Below are positions 6,958-14,224 of a stretch of 20,224 nt of DNA, one piece after another. Under the pieces are notes generated by a model, which saw only the letters and a program-made list of their open reading frames with translations, was not told where the DNA came from and did no database searches. How positions within the stretch are numbered: the first letter of the stretch is position 1; the number at the start of each line of letters is the position of its first letter. The position numbers were made by a program, and so were the translations under genes. Origin of the DNA: JAYEPK01 sp048569615 (GTDB lineage Archaea > Thermoplasmatota > Penumbrarchaeia > Penumbrarchaeales > Penumbrarchaeaceae); the NCBI GenBank assembly GCA_048569615.1, contig JBLIRK010000045.1, positions 1-20,224 of the forward strand, written 5' to 3'.

Positions 6958-9900
6958 TCATACCTCCGGGATCAATCCCTCGTCATCCTCATCCGGGTCT
7001 GCAACGGTTTCACCGGCATCCTCCACCCCGGTCATATCCACTTCCTCCCCGGGGAGCTCCGGCTCCTCCACCACCTCGGCCACCAGTATCTCCTCCATCG
7101 GTTCTTCGAACGGTGAAGGAGGCTCAAGGGTCATCTCCACAAGTGGGCCTTCCTCCCTCTCCTCCTCCTCTATGCCGGAGGTGGAGGGAGGTTCCGGCGC
7201 TTCCTCCCCCGGTGCGGCCTCCAGGTCTATCTGCCGCTCTTCCGGTGGAGGGCCGGAGGGGAGGCCGTTTTTCCATACGTAGATCCCGGCTCCGGCAAGC
7301 AGGATGACCGCTATACCTCCAATTATCAGATAGATGAGGAGGTTGGACCCGTTCTCCTCCGGCCCCATCAGCTCCACTGAGAAAGTATAGAAATTATTTC
7401 CTTTGGCAAGTTCCATTTCTGAGGAGGGAGAGATGTAGAAATACAGATTCACCGAACCCTCCTGGTCCGGAGCATCCAAGGTCATTACGGCCTGTGCTGT
7501 CTCTTCAGGGTCAACATCCGAATCATAGCTCTCCGTCTTGAGAACATCTCCCTCAGACCCCCCGAGCCTTGCCTCTACCTTGTATCCCCGCTTTATTGCA
7601 GCATTTCCGGTGTTCTTCAGGGTGACCGTCACAGTTAGGGGATCACCGGGGCGGCCTGACGCGGGTTCGACACTGACACTGGAAATGGAGAGGTCCGGAT
7701 AGAACTGGAAGGTCCTGTTTACACTGTTGTCCTCTTCGTCCTCCTCAATGAGGACACCGTCCGGATCGATCATGAACGTGATCACAGTATCCCCGATGAC
7801 AGTCGGATTCCAGGTTATCGTATCTATGACGGCGTCCTGGTCCGGTCCCAGTTTCTCCACCGTAGATCCCTGGATCAGGATCCCGTCAGCGTAGAAGGCA
7901 CAGTAGATGTTCTTCGCCTCCACCCTGCCCGTGTTGCTTATGGTGGATATTAGATTCACGGTATCTCCCAGGACCATGTTTGGATCGCTGATCGAGATGA
8001 CCGGGTCCGCCTCCAGATTGGGATATTCGATTTTCAGTATGATCTTCCATGAAACCGAATCCGGCTCTCCGGAGGTCCTGAGGAGGATATCCCCCGTCAG
8101 CTGATCCTCAGTCCCGGTGTATGAAACCACTACCTCGGCCAAAGTTGAATCACCCGGCGACAGCCGCCCCTCCGGATCATTCAACTCCGAATAGGGAGAC
8201 AATGAAGAGGAGACCGAAAGATTGTATGATACCTCCACGTTCCCGGTGCTCATCAAGTAAACGGGGAAGGAGATGCCGATCCTGTCGTTACCGTTCAGAT
8301 CGTGTTCCGTCTCTCCCCTGAACTCGTACAGAAGAGTTGGGGATCTTTTCAGTGTGAGTATGTATGTGAGCGTACTCTCCACGGATGAACCGTTGGCAGA
8401 CAGTGTTCCGGTCACTATGATCGTGCAGCTCCTTCCGGGTGGCTCGTTATCGGGGACCATGACCCGCAATGAGAGCTGCTCGCTCGCTCCCTGCTCCAGC
8501 TGCATCGTATCGGGGAGCACTGAGATATCCTGGGAGCCAATGGAGGAGTTTCCGGACACCTCTTCCTTAACAGTGAGCTCACCGGGAATGTTGCCGGAAT
8601 TCCTGGCGTAGAACCTTATGTTGTATTCTTTCCCGGGATCGACATCTATCTCCTGGGGGCCTTCTGCCTCCAGGGTAAGGGAGAGCGTAGGAGTATCGGA
8701 GAGGTTGAAGTTCACGTCGCGTCTTCCATCCTCGGAATAGACCCTGAGGTCATTTTCGGCCCACATATTTTCCTTGTGGGCGTACAATACAACCCTGTCC
8801 CCGTCCAGATAATCGGTGGGGGGAATGTAGATGGAATAGGTCCCCAAGGCATTCGTGCTGTCCTCCAGTACCTCTCCGGTCCTGTTGTTGGTGGCCTCCA
8901 CCGCCACCTGCCCCTCGGGATTGCCTTCCGGGTCGAAAGCAATCCCCCGGATATCGTAACCACCCATCGGTTCCCTGACCTTGACCCGTGTGGAGTTCTC
9001 CCCGAAGTTATTTGTCTTGTCCAGTTCCTGCATTGATCCCGAATCGATATACACCTCAATGTCATAGGTGTCCTCTTCCCTCCCTCCGGATACCTCTGGC
9101 GGAGTCCACGGGACGGAAACGTTCACCGTATCCCCGACAGCCACAAGCCCTATGTCCGTGAATTCTGACCCGCCGTTGGGGGCGGAGCCGTTGACCCAGA
9201 CCCTTGCCCTGGCACCGTTCATCGATTTCTCACCGATGTTCTCAACCCTGACCAATATGGTAGAGGGATCCCCTTCCACAAGGCGGACGCCGTTCGTCAT
9301 CTTCCCGTCTCCTCTGAGGAAATTGATATCGCTGACCACAAGGTCCGCAAATGCCTCGCTGACCTCGAAGAGGCGGGAATCCTCGTTGTTGTCCTCGTTT
9401 GTCTCGATAATTGTGGAGTTGGGATCGATGACCACCGTTACAACATGGTTCCCGGACCCATCAGGGGTCCATTTTAAGCTCGCTTCTGCCGTCGTCACGA
9501 CCTCCGCAAGGGTAGTGTAACCTACAAGTTCGGCAGGGCTCCCTTCGGGAGTATCCAGAAAGCTTATGACCACGTTCCTCGCAGGGGATGTGCCGGTGTT
9601 CTGAATGAGACAGTTGATCCTCGTCGTCCTGCCGTCCACCGGGTCGGGATCGCTCAAGTATATGTTCTCGGACGGGGGCTGCTTGACCATCAGGTCCACA
9701 ACCTGCTGCGAGACCATCCTGCCTCCCAGATAGATGTCGGTGAAATCGTCCCTTCCGAGATCTCCGATCAGACCCTGCCAGTTGAGGAGTATGTCCCCCG
9801 GCTGCTGGGGCGGGTCCTGGATCGAAAGGTTCCACAGATAAGAGCCGTCATGGGAGATCGCCGTCATCTTGCCGTGGCCTCTGAAAACGGCATCATCCAC

Positions 9901-11367
9901 TCCGTCCTCGTCGAGGTCGCAAAGCAGAGGCGATACGGAGGACCTGGCGTTTGCGGTCAGCGTTGCCTCGCGGTTCCAGACGACGCTCGATGAATACGAG
10001 CCGTCGAAGGCAACATCGTAACAGGACATCCGCATGATGAAGCTCGTCGTTGTGTATCTTGAATGGAAGAACAGCTCCATGTCTCCGTCGTCATCAATGT
10101 CCGAAAGGGAGGGTGAGGATTCCAGAAGGCCCAGTATTCCTGAGATGGTTTCCTTCTCACCCAGCGTGTAGGAGTAAAGTGTAAGCCTTCCCGATCCGGA
10201 CCTGGAAGGATATGAGACTATGATATCCAGCTGTCCGTCCCCCGATACCGGGCCGATCACCGGCATCGGCACAGGTCCTGTGTACTGGTACGGGAGCGGG
10301 GTATCGAGAGGCATAGAGGTATTGACCAGGTGGTCTCCGTTGAAGTTGACAAGGGTCGTCCTCAGGTTCTGTCCTGTTAGCGTAAGGGAGTTGACGACGA
10401 GCCTCTTTATGGCACCTCCGTTATCATAAACTGCAGCCGTGGAAACATCCTCTCCCAGGGGGCCGATCCCAAGGAACCAATCCAGGGTACCGTTGTTGCC
10501 GTAGAAAGAATAAAGTGTGTTGCCGCTGCCGACAATGACATCCTCCACTTGGTCTCCGGAGATATCGTGGAGAATGGGGGAGGACCTCGGTATTATCTCA
10601 TCACCCACGACGTTCTTGTTCGCAGAGATGGAGAGCCATTTCCTCTCATCGAAATAATTGGAAGCCGACCAGTGATATCCTGATGCGTCCCGTGTAATGA
10701 CAGGCTCGAAGAGCGCCACCTGGAACTGGTTGAGATAGTAAATGACGACCACTATTTCCAGGCCATCGTTGGAATCCACGTTCGAGATGGCCGGTGATAC
10801 CCCCAGGACATTAGTTGTCCTTCCCTCGATCTCTCTGGCATCGAGGGACCAAGCAATCTTTCCGTCGGTCCCGTCCCTTATCCTAACGTGTGTGGTGTTG
10901 GATTCCACGATGCCGAAAAGTTCGTAGGGAGCCACACCATCGAAGATCGTGTTCCCCGAGAAATCGGCACCGACCGCGCCCTGCGACCAAGTGGAATTCG
11001 ACCAGGTAACCACCGGATCGAGCAGTCCTCTGGCTCCGATCTCTCCACTGTTCTGATGTGTTGCTGTCCTCCCGATCATCGGCCAGTATATGGAGGATAT
11101 GTCCCTTCCCGGTGCGGTCTCCTCGTGAATCGAACCGCTCAGCATACCTGCGAGACCCGGAAGAACCATCATAGCGGCTGCTATCATGATGAGTACCAAC
11201 TTTCTTTCGAAGGGAGCCCTGACAACTGACAAGCGGTGCACCTCGAATTTGCTAGGGAAGACTTTCGATATATTCTTTACTGGGTATGGGGCGAATTTTT
11301 TCCTATCGGGGGACATTTCGGACCGGTTGTCGCCGGAGTCGGATGTATTCCTGATGCTGGATTTCAC
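6958..11367 (-). CDS. giant surface protein: beta-propeller, CARDB/Ig modules, C-terminal anchor, acidic tail
   Basis: The 1469-residue product has a basic N-terminal stretch and one hydrophobic segment at about 57-77 that should act as signal or N-terminal anchor. Residues about 90-555 carry FG-GAP/VCBS-like repeats with Asp-rich calcium-type loops, such as D-I-D-D-D-G-D near 423-429 and D-L-D-E-D-G near 484-489. CARDB-like modules follow (about 566-669, 675-797, 1119-1222, 1224-1331), with a carboxypeptidase-regulatory-like domain near 803-888 and Ig-like sheets near 890-1110. A transmembrane helix at about 1343-1366 is followed by a 103-residue, very acidic, Pro-rich tail facing the cytoplasm. 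Many N-x-S/T sequons suggest N-glycosylation. The start is uncertain: GTG 11367 fits the TATA box, but ATG at residue 18 is possible. It is probably an adhesin or envelope scaffold. Confidence 0.8.
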   Translation of the reverse strand: MKSSIRNTSDSGDNRSEMSPDRKKFAPYPVKNISKVFPSKFEVHRLSVVRAPFERKLVLIMIAAAMMVLPGLAGMLSGSIHEETAPGRDISSIYWPMIGRTATHQNSGEIGARGLLDPVVTWSNSTWSQGAVGADFSGNTIFDGVAPYELFGIVESNTTHVRIRDGTDGKIAWSLDAREIEGRTTNVLGVSPAISNVDSNDGLEIVVVIYYLNQFQVALFEPVITRDASGYHWSASNYFDERKWLSISANKNVVGDEIIPRSSPILHDISGDQVEDVIVGSGNTLYSFYGNNGTLDWFLGIGPLGEDVSTAAVYDNGGAIKRLVVNSLTLTGQNLRTTLVNFNGDHLVNTSMPLDTPLPYQYTGPVPMPVIGPVSGDGQLDIIVSYPSRSGSGRLTLYSYTLGEKETISGILGLLESSPSLSDIDDDGDMELFFHSRYTTTSFIMRMSCYDVAFDGSYSSSVVWNREATLTANARSSVSPLLCDLDEDGVDDAVFRGHGKMTAISHDGSYLWNLSIQDPPQQPGDILLNWQGLIGDLGRDDFTDIYLGGRMVSQQVVDLMVKQPPSENIYLSDPDPVDGRTTRINCLIQNTGTSPARNVVISFLDTPEGSPAELVGYTTLAEVVTTAEASLKWTPDGSGNHVVTVVIDPNSTIIETNEDNNEDSRLFEVSEAFADLVVSDINFLRGDGKMTNGVRLVEGDPSTILVRVENIGEKSMNGARARVWVNGSAPNGGSEFTDIGLVAVGDTVNVSVPWTPPEVSGGREEDTYDIEVYIDSGSMQELDKTNNFGENSTRVKVREPMGGYDIRGIAFDPEGNPEGQVAVEATNNRTGEVLEDSTNALGTYSIYIPPTDYLDGDRVVLYAHKENMWAENDLRVYSEDGRRDVNFNLSDTPTLSLTLEAEGPQEIDVDPGKEYNIRFYARNSGNIPGELTVKEEVSGNSSIGSQDISVLPDTMQLEQGASEQLSLRVMVPDNEPPGRSCTIIVTGTLSANGSSVESTLTYILTLKRSPTLLYEFRGETEHDLNGNDRIGISFPVYLMSTGNVEVSYNLSVSSSLSPYSELNDPEGRLSPGDSTLAEVVVSYTGTEDQLTGDILLRTSGEPDSVSWKIILKIEYPNLEADPVISISDPNMVLGDTVNLISTISNTGRVEAKNIYCAFYADGILIQGSTVEKLGPDQDAVIDTITWNPTVIGDTVITFMIDPDGVLIEEDEEDNSVNRTFQFYPDLSISSVSVEPASGRPGDPLTVTVTLKNTGNAAIKRGYKVEARLGGSEGDVLKTESYDSDVDPEETAQAVMTLDAPDQEGSVNLYFYISPSSEMELAKGNNFYTFSVELMGPEENGSNLLIYLIIGGIAVILLAGAGIYVWKNGLPSGPPPEERQIDLEAAPGEEAPEPPSTSGIEEEEREEGPLVEMTLEPPSPFEEPMEEILVAEVVEEPELPGEEVDMTGVEDAGETVADPDEDDEGLIPEV

Positions 11368-11378
11368 TCTCCTTCGCC

Positions 11379-11398
11379 ATAAATAATTTAAATATTGA
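11379..11398 (-). promoter_or_regulatory. TATA-like region of the giant surface protein gene
   Basis: A 20-base A/T run in the 82-base divergent gap is centred about 25 bases before GTG 11367. GAAGGAGA lies directly next to the GTG, too close to be an ideal Shine-Dalgarno, so leaderless initiation is preferred. Confidence 0.4.
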
Positions 11399-11413
11399 TA
11401 CGTTCATTCCCGG

Positions 11414-11420
11414 GTATAAG
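11414..11420 (+). promoter_or_regulatory. possible TATA box of the HhH coiled-coil gene
   Basis: GTATAAG is centred about 33 bases before ATG 11450. A G-rich run (11438-11443) is the only candidate for ribosome binding. Weak evidence. Confidence 0.3.
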
Positions 11421-11449
11421 GTGGCTCTCGAAGCTCAGGGGGACCCTAC

Positions 11450-12187
11450 ATGACCGATGACGAACTTAGACTGGCCAAGGAGAGATTGATGAAGCTCTGG
11501 GACGCCTATGAGGTCCAGGAGAAGGAGATGGCCGCCGCTCTTGCAAAGGTCAAAGACCTGGAGGAGAAAGGGAAGGACAAGGAGAGGGTCATCGAAACTC
11601 TCAGGGAGCTCGTGGACCAGAAGGACTCCGAACTCCGGAAGCTCGAGCTGAAGGGCTCCTCCCTCGACAAGGAGACCTCGGATTTCAGGTCCAGGATCAC
11701 AGAGCTGAGCGAATCGCTGAACATGGAGCGCTCCAGGTACAAGAAACTCTTCGTGATAACGCAGGAGATGGAAAGGGATGTGGAGAGGCTCACCGACGAA
11801 GTTGAGGCCAGGGACAGATGGTTCAGGGACAATCTATCCTTCTTCGAGGAGTTCCCCGCAAGGGTCAACAAGAGGGTCGAGATGATCAACAGGGCGGGAT
11901 CTCCAAGGTCTAGGCTGGAGGAGCTGGGACCATCCGAGGAGAGACCAAGACCCTCTCTTGCACCATCGGTGGAGGAGACGACATTCCAGAAGATCGACCC
12001 CAACGAGGAGGCAATGAAGAATCTTCTCAACCTTCCGGGTGTGGACCAGGAGAAGGCAAAGATACTGCTTGAAGCGGGCTACGGCGACATGGACAAACTA
12101 AGAAAGGCATCACCCTTTGAGCTTGTGAAGCTCGACGGCATCACACCCACACTGGCAAGAAAGATCACCGACCACGTCAAGGCCTGA
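11450..12187 (+). CDS. coiled-coil protein with C-terminal helix-hairpin-helix pair
   Basis: Residues about 5-125 of this 245-residue protein are highly charged with heptad spacing and should form a long coiled coil. A disordered Pro/Ser/Glu linker follows (about 148-175). The last about 58 residues hold two helix-hairpin-helix-like motifs, L-L-N-L-P-G-V-D-Q-E-K-A near 192-203 and L-V-K-L-D-G-I-T near 225-232, a fold that usually binds DNA non-specifically or makes protein contacts. No catalytic residues are visible. It lies tail to tail with arvC (nine bases between stops) and head to head with the giant surface protein. DNA or nucleoid organisation is plausible; a link to the vesicle genes is only positional. 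Confidence 0.75.
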   Translation: MTDDELRLAKERLMKLWDAYEVQEKEMAAALAKVKDLEEKGKDKERVIETLRELVDQKDSELRKLELKGSSLDKETSDFRSRITELSESLNMERSRYKKLFVITQEMERDVERLTDEVEARDRWFRDNLSFFEEFPARVNKRVEMINRAGSPRSRLEELGPSEERPRPSLAPSVEETTFQKIDPNEEAMKNLLNLPGVDQEKAKILLEAGYGDMDKLRKASPFELVKLDGITPTLARKITDHVKA

Positions 12188-12196
12188 CGGGAGATC

Positions 12197-12907
12197 CTAT
12201 TTTTCCTTCTTCTTATCCCTGCCTTCCCTGAACAGGGAAGGTAGATGTATCAGATAGGAGCCGTCCTTCTCTATGACCAGAGGATTGTCGTCCAGAAGCT
12301 TCTCGAGATCGATCTCGTAAACCCCTGTTTCCACTATCTGAATAACATCGACCCCTTCCTTCTTCTTTCTATGGGGTCTTCTCTTCTTCAATTTCTCTGA
12401 AGGTTTCCTGATCTCCTTTTTCGGAGCCTTCTTCTTCCTGGGAGCCCTTTCCTTCTTCGGTTTCTCCGCAAGCTCCCGGGCTTTGGCCTCCTTCTTCTCC
12501 ATCTCCCTGTCGAACTGTGAGATCAGGTCCCTGGCGGAGAGCTTCCCTTCGGGTCTGACAACTTCAAGACCGGTTCTGGGTTCGCCTTCGTCTATCTCGA
12601 TCTTCTCTTCCCTCTCCGGCCTTATTCTTATCCATTCCTCACCCAGGCTCTCGTCAACTTCGACCTTCTTCCCGTTTATCTCGCCGATGCCCCTCTCCCT
12701 TAGAAGCTCCAGGACCTCCCTATCTGCTTTCTTGAGCATCTGGTCCCGGACCATGTCAGCCTTGTCCTTGATATCCTTTCTCTTGGACTCGGGCATGGGC
12801 TGGTCCACGTACATGAACTTCTTTCCGCCGCATTCCTGGCATCCTTTGAGTATCTCATTGGAGCCCCTCTCGATTATACGGCCGCAGTTCAAACATTGGT
12901 GTGGCAT
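12197..12907 (-). CDS. arvC: ArvC/OapC-family zinc-ribbon protein
   Basis: The 236-residue product starts with the family's M-P-H-Q-C-x-x-C-G and completes a four-Cys ribbon with C-x-x-C-G-G near residues 25-29. A Lys/Arg/Glu-rich, probably disordered middle (about 110-190) leads to a conserved end, V-I-Q-I-V-E-x-G-V-Y-E-I-D-L-E-K-L-L and then I-H-L-P-S near the C-terminus. This family occurs beside ArvA and ArvB in many Euryarchaeota and was named with them in work on extracellular vesicles; its exact role is unclear to me. I chose ATG 12907 because family members begin at M-P-H, and the longer frame (to 12943) would start between the TATA box and the predicted transcription start. The basic middle could bind RNA or acidic membrane. 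Confidence 0.85.
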   Translation of the reverse strand: MPHQCLNCGRIIERGSNEILKGCQECGGKKFMYVDQPMPESKRKDIKDKADMVRDQMLKKADREVLELLRERGIGEINGKKVEVDESLGEEWIRIRPEREEKIEIDEGEPRTGLEVVRPEGKLSARDLISQFDREMEKKEAKARELAEKPKKERAPRKKKAPKKEIRKPSEKLKKRRPHRKKKEGVDVIQIVETGVYEIDLEKLLDDNPLVIEKDGSYLIHLPSLFREGRDKKKEK

Positions 12908-12944
12908 CTCTATGCACTTGTCCTGTGAGTGGAATGTGTCCACG

Positions 12945-12954
12945 GATATATAGG
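12945..12954 (-). promoter_or_regulatory. TATA-like box of arvC
   Basis: GATATATAGG (complement CCTATATATC) lies in the 58-base gap after arvB, giving a predicted start near 12923 and a leader of about 16 bases. It suggests that arvC can be transcribed separately from arvAB. Confidence 0.45.
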
Positions 12955-12965
12955 ATTAGAGGAGG

Positions 12966-13457
12966 TCATTCCTCGGCTTCCTGTTCCTCCTTCATATCTG
13001 AGAGCAGTGTGGGCTCACCGATCTCCTCCTCCGTGATCTCCCTGCCCTCCTCGATGAAATGTTCTCCCCTTGTCAGGATGAGCGCCTCTATTGTCCTGCC
13101 GTCCTTCTTGATGGTCTTCAGCAGATGGGCGGGCCCTACCACCATCATTCTCGGAGGAGGAGCCCTGCCGAAAAGCCTCTGAATGAAGGTTCTCCGGGAC
13201 ACGTTGCCCGTGAAACCGGGGGTCTCTACCCCTATGAAGGAATCCTGGTCTATCTCGGACATGGTTATACGTATCAGATCCAGCTCCTCGGTGGCGGTCA
13301 ATCCCTTCTCGAGAACAAGGACCTTGCCCGTCTTGACATGGTCCAGTATGAACCGGATCTTCTCCCTGCCCAGCTCCTCGAGCTTCTCCGTGGATATGAG
13401 GTCGATGGAAATCCCGGCCGGTCCGTCCCCCTTCTCCCTGATGATCTTTTTCTTCAT
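12966..13457 (-). CDS. arvB: ArvB/DUF2073-family protein
   Basis: This 163-residue protein matches the DUF2073 pattern: a short basic N-terminus, then I-S-x-D-L-I-S-T-E-K-L, then K-V-L-V-L-E-K-G-L-T-A-T-E-E-x-D-L-I, and V-V-G-P-A-H-L-L-K-T-I near residues 110-120, with an acidic C-terminus. The family is encoded next to the ArvA GTPase and is named for the archaeal vesicle system; a partner or regulator of the GTPase is the likely role. ATG 13457 is preferred over GTG 13469: the GAGGTGA formed by the arvA stop (TGA) and the following bases is a Shine-Dalgarno at proper distance from the ATG, so translation is probably coupled to arvA. Confidence 0.87.
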   Translation of the reverse strand: MKKKIIREKGDGPAGISIDLISTEKLEELGREKIRFILDHVKTGKVLVLEKGLTATEELDLIRITMSEIDQDSFIGVETPGFTGNVSRRTFIQRLFGRAPPPRMMVVGPAHLLKTIKKDGRTIEALILTRGEHFIEEGREITEEEIGEPTLLSDMKEEQEAEE

Positions 13458-13470
13458 GACCGGATTCACC

Positions 13471-14097
13471 TCAGCTGAAGTACTTCACCATCGCTTTGTA
13501 CAGGCTGTCCATTCCGTATCCCTTGAGAGCGGAGATAGGGATGGTTGGATGCTGGGGGAAGGCCTCCTTGATCGTGGCTGGGGAGGCCTCTTTCAGGTCG
13601 AACTTGTTAGCCACGATGATGGTCGGAAGCTTTCTTGCTTCCAGATTCCCGATCAACGTGACATTGACCTGATTGAAGGGATCCTGCGAAGAATCCATTA
13701 CAAGAAGGACACCTTCGACGTTGTCGAGCCATTTTATGGCCTCTATCACCCCCTCGGTAGCCTCCTTGGCCCTCTCCCTGGCCTTCTCCTCGTCCATCCC
13801 GTAATCCTCCACGAAATTGTGGAAATCTATCTTGGTTGCTATGCCGGGGGTGTCCACTATGTTGAAGGATATCTTGGAATTGTTGGCCTTGATAACGACC
13901 TCCTTCTTCTCCTTGGCCTTCCTGGTCTCATGGGGGATCTCGGAGGTCTTTCCCACCGGCTCCCCGGTCCAGTCCCTGCTGATCCTGTTGGCAAGCGTGG
14001 TCTTCCCAGCATTGGGAGGGCCGTATATTCCTATGGAGAGCTGTTTCTTCCTGAAAAGGCCCTTCAGGCTGTTCAGGATGCGGTCCAGTATTCCCAT
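13471..14097 (-). CDS. arvA: ArvA, Era-like small GTPase of vesicle formation
   Basis: The 208-residue product has all G motifs of the Era/TrmE class: G1 G-P-P-N-A-G-K-T at 26-33, a likely G2 Thr at 58 (H-E-T-R), G3 D-T-P-G at 82-85, G4 N-K-F-D at 164-167 and G5 S-A-L at 189-191. The first about 18 residues (M-G-I-L-D-R-I-L-N-S-L-K-G-L-F-R-K-K) form a strongly amphipathic helix, the kind of membrane-inserting segment used by Sar1/Arf GTPases. In Haloferax volcanii ArvA is reported to be needed for extracellular vesicle formation, so the same role is expected here at the inner face of the membrane. GGAGGT lies nine bases before the ATG, the strongest Shine-Dalgarno of the window. arvB follows with an overlapping ribosome site. 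Confidence 0.92.
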   Translation of the reverse strand: MGILDRILNSLKGLFRKKQLSIGIYGPPNAGKTTLANRISRDWTGEPVGKTSEIPHETRKAKEKKEVVIKANNSKISFNIVDTPGIATKIDFHNFVEDYGMDEEKARERAKEATEGVIEAIKWLDNVEGVLLVMDSSQDPFNQVNVTLIGNLEARKLPTIIVANKFDLKEASPATIKEAFPQHPTIPISALKGYGMDSLYKAMVKYFS

Positions 14098-14106
14098 CCG
14101 CCTCTT

Positions 14107-14112
14107 ACCTCC
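14107..14112 (-). promoter_or_regulatory. strong Shine-Dalgarno of arvA
   Basis: GGAGGT on the minus strand is nine bases before the arvA ATG. Together with a leader of about 20 bases it sets arvA apart from its mostly leaderless neighbours. Confidence 0.7.
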
Positions 14113-14118
14113 GGTATG

Positions 14119-14140
14119 CCAATGAAAAATGTTTCATTGG
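14119..14140 (-). promoter_or_regulatory. perfect 22-base palindrome at the arvA promoter (operator candidate)
   Basis: CCAATGAAA and TTTCATTGG form a perfect 9-base inverted repeat around AATG. It fills the interval between the TATA-like box (14141-14152) and the predicted transcription start near 14120. A dimeric regulator bound here would block the arvAB promoter; if the start site lay further upstream it could form a leader hairpin instead. Confidence 0.6.
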
Positions 14141-14152
14141 ATATATAGATAT
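14141..14152 (-). promoter_or_regulatory. TATA-like box of arvA
   Basis: ATATATAGATAT (minus strand ATATCTATATAT) lies about 48 bases before the arvA ATG and places transcription start near 14120, followed by the GGAGGT site. Confidence 0.5.
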
Positions 14153-14174
14153 CTTGTATAAAAGCGAATTAATA

Positions 14175-14211
14175 AAAGGTAAAAATGGAGGCCTTATCAC
14201 GAAGGCCTCCA
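14175..14211 (-). terminator. hairpin terminator of the 1182-residue surface protein gene
   Basis: On the minus strand, 13 bases after the TGA stop, a perfect 10-base inverted repeat (arms 14202-14211 and 14186-14195, loop ATCACG complement) is followed by a T-rich tract with ATTTTTACCTTTTATT character. It should insulate arvA from the highly modular surface-protein gene upstream. Confidence 0.75.
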
Positions 14212-14224
14212 AATTCCCTCTGGG

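Noticed and set aside
13183..14148. 321-codon open frame on the plus strand opposite arvA and arvB
   Set aside because: It is antisense to two well-recognised genes, shows no domain, and its length is explained by the codon bias of the opposite strand.
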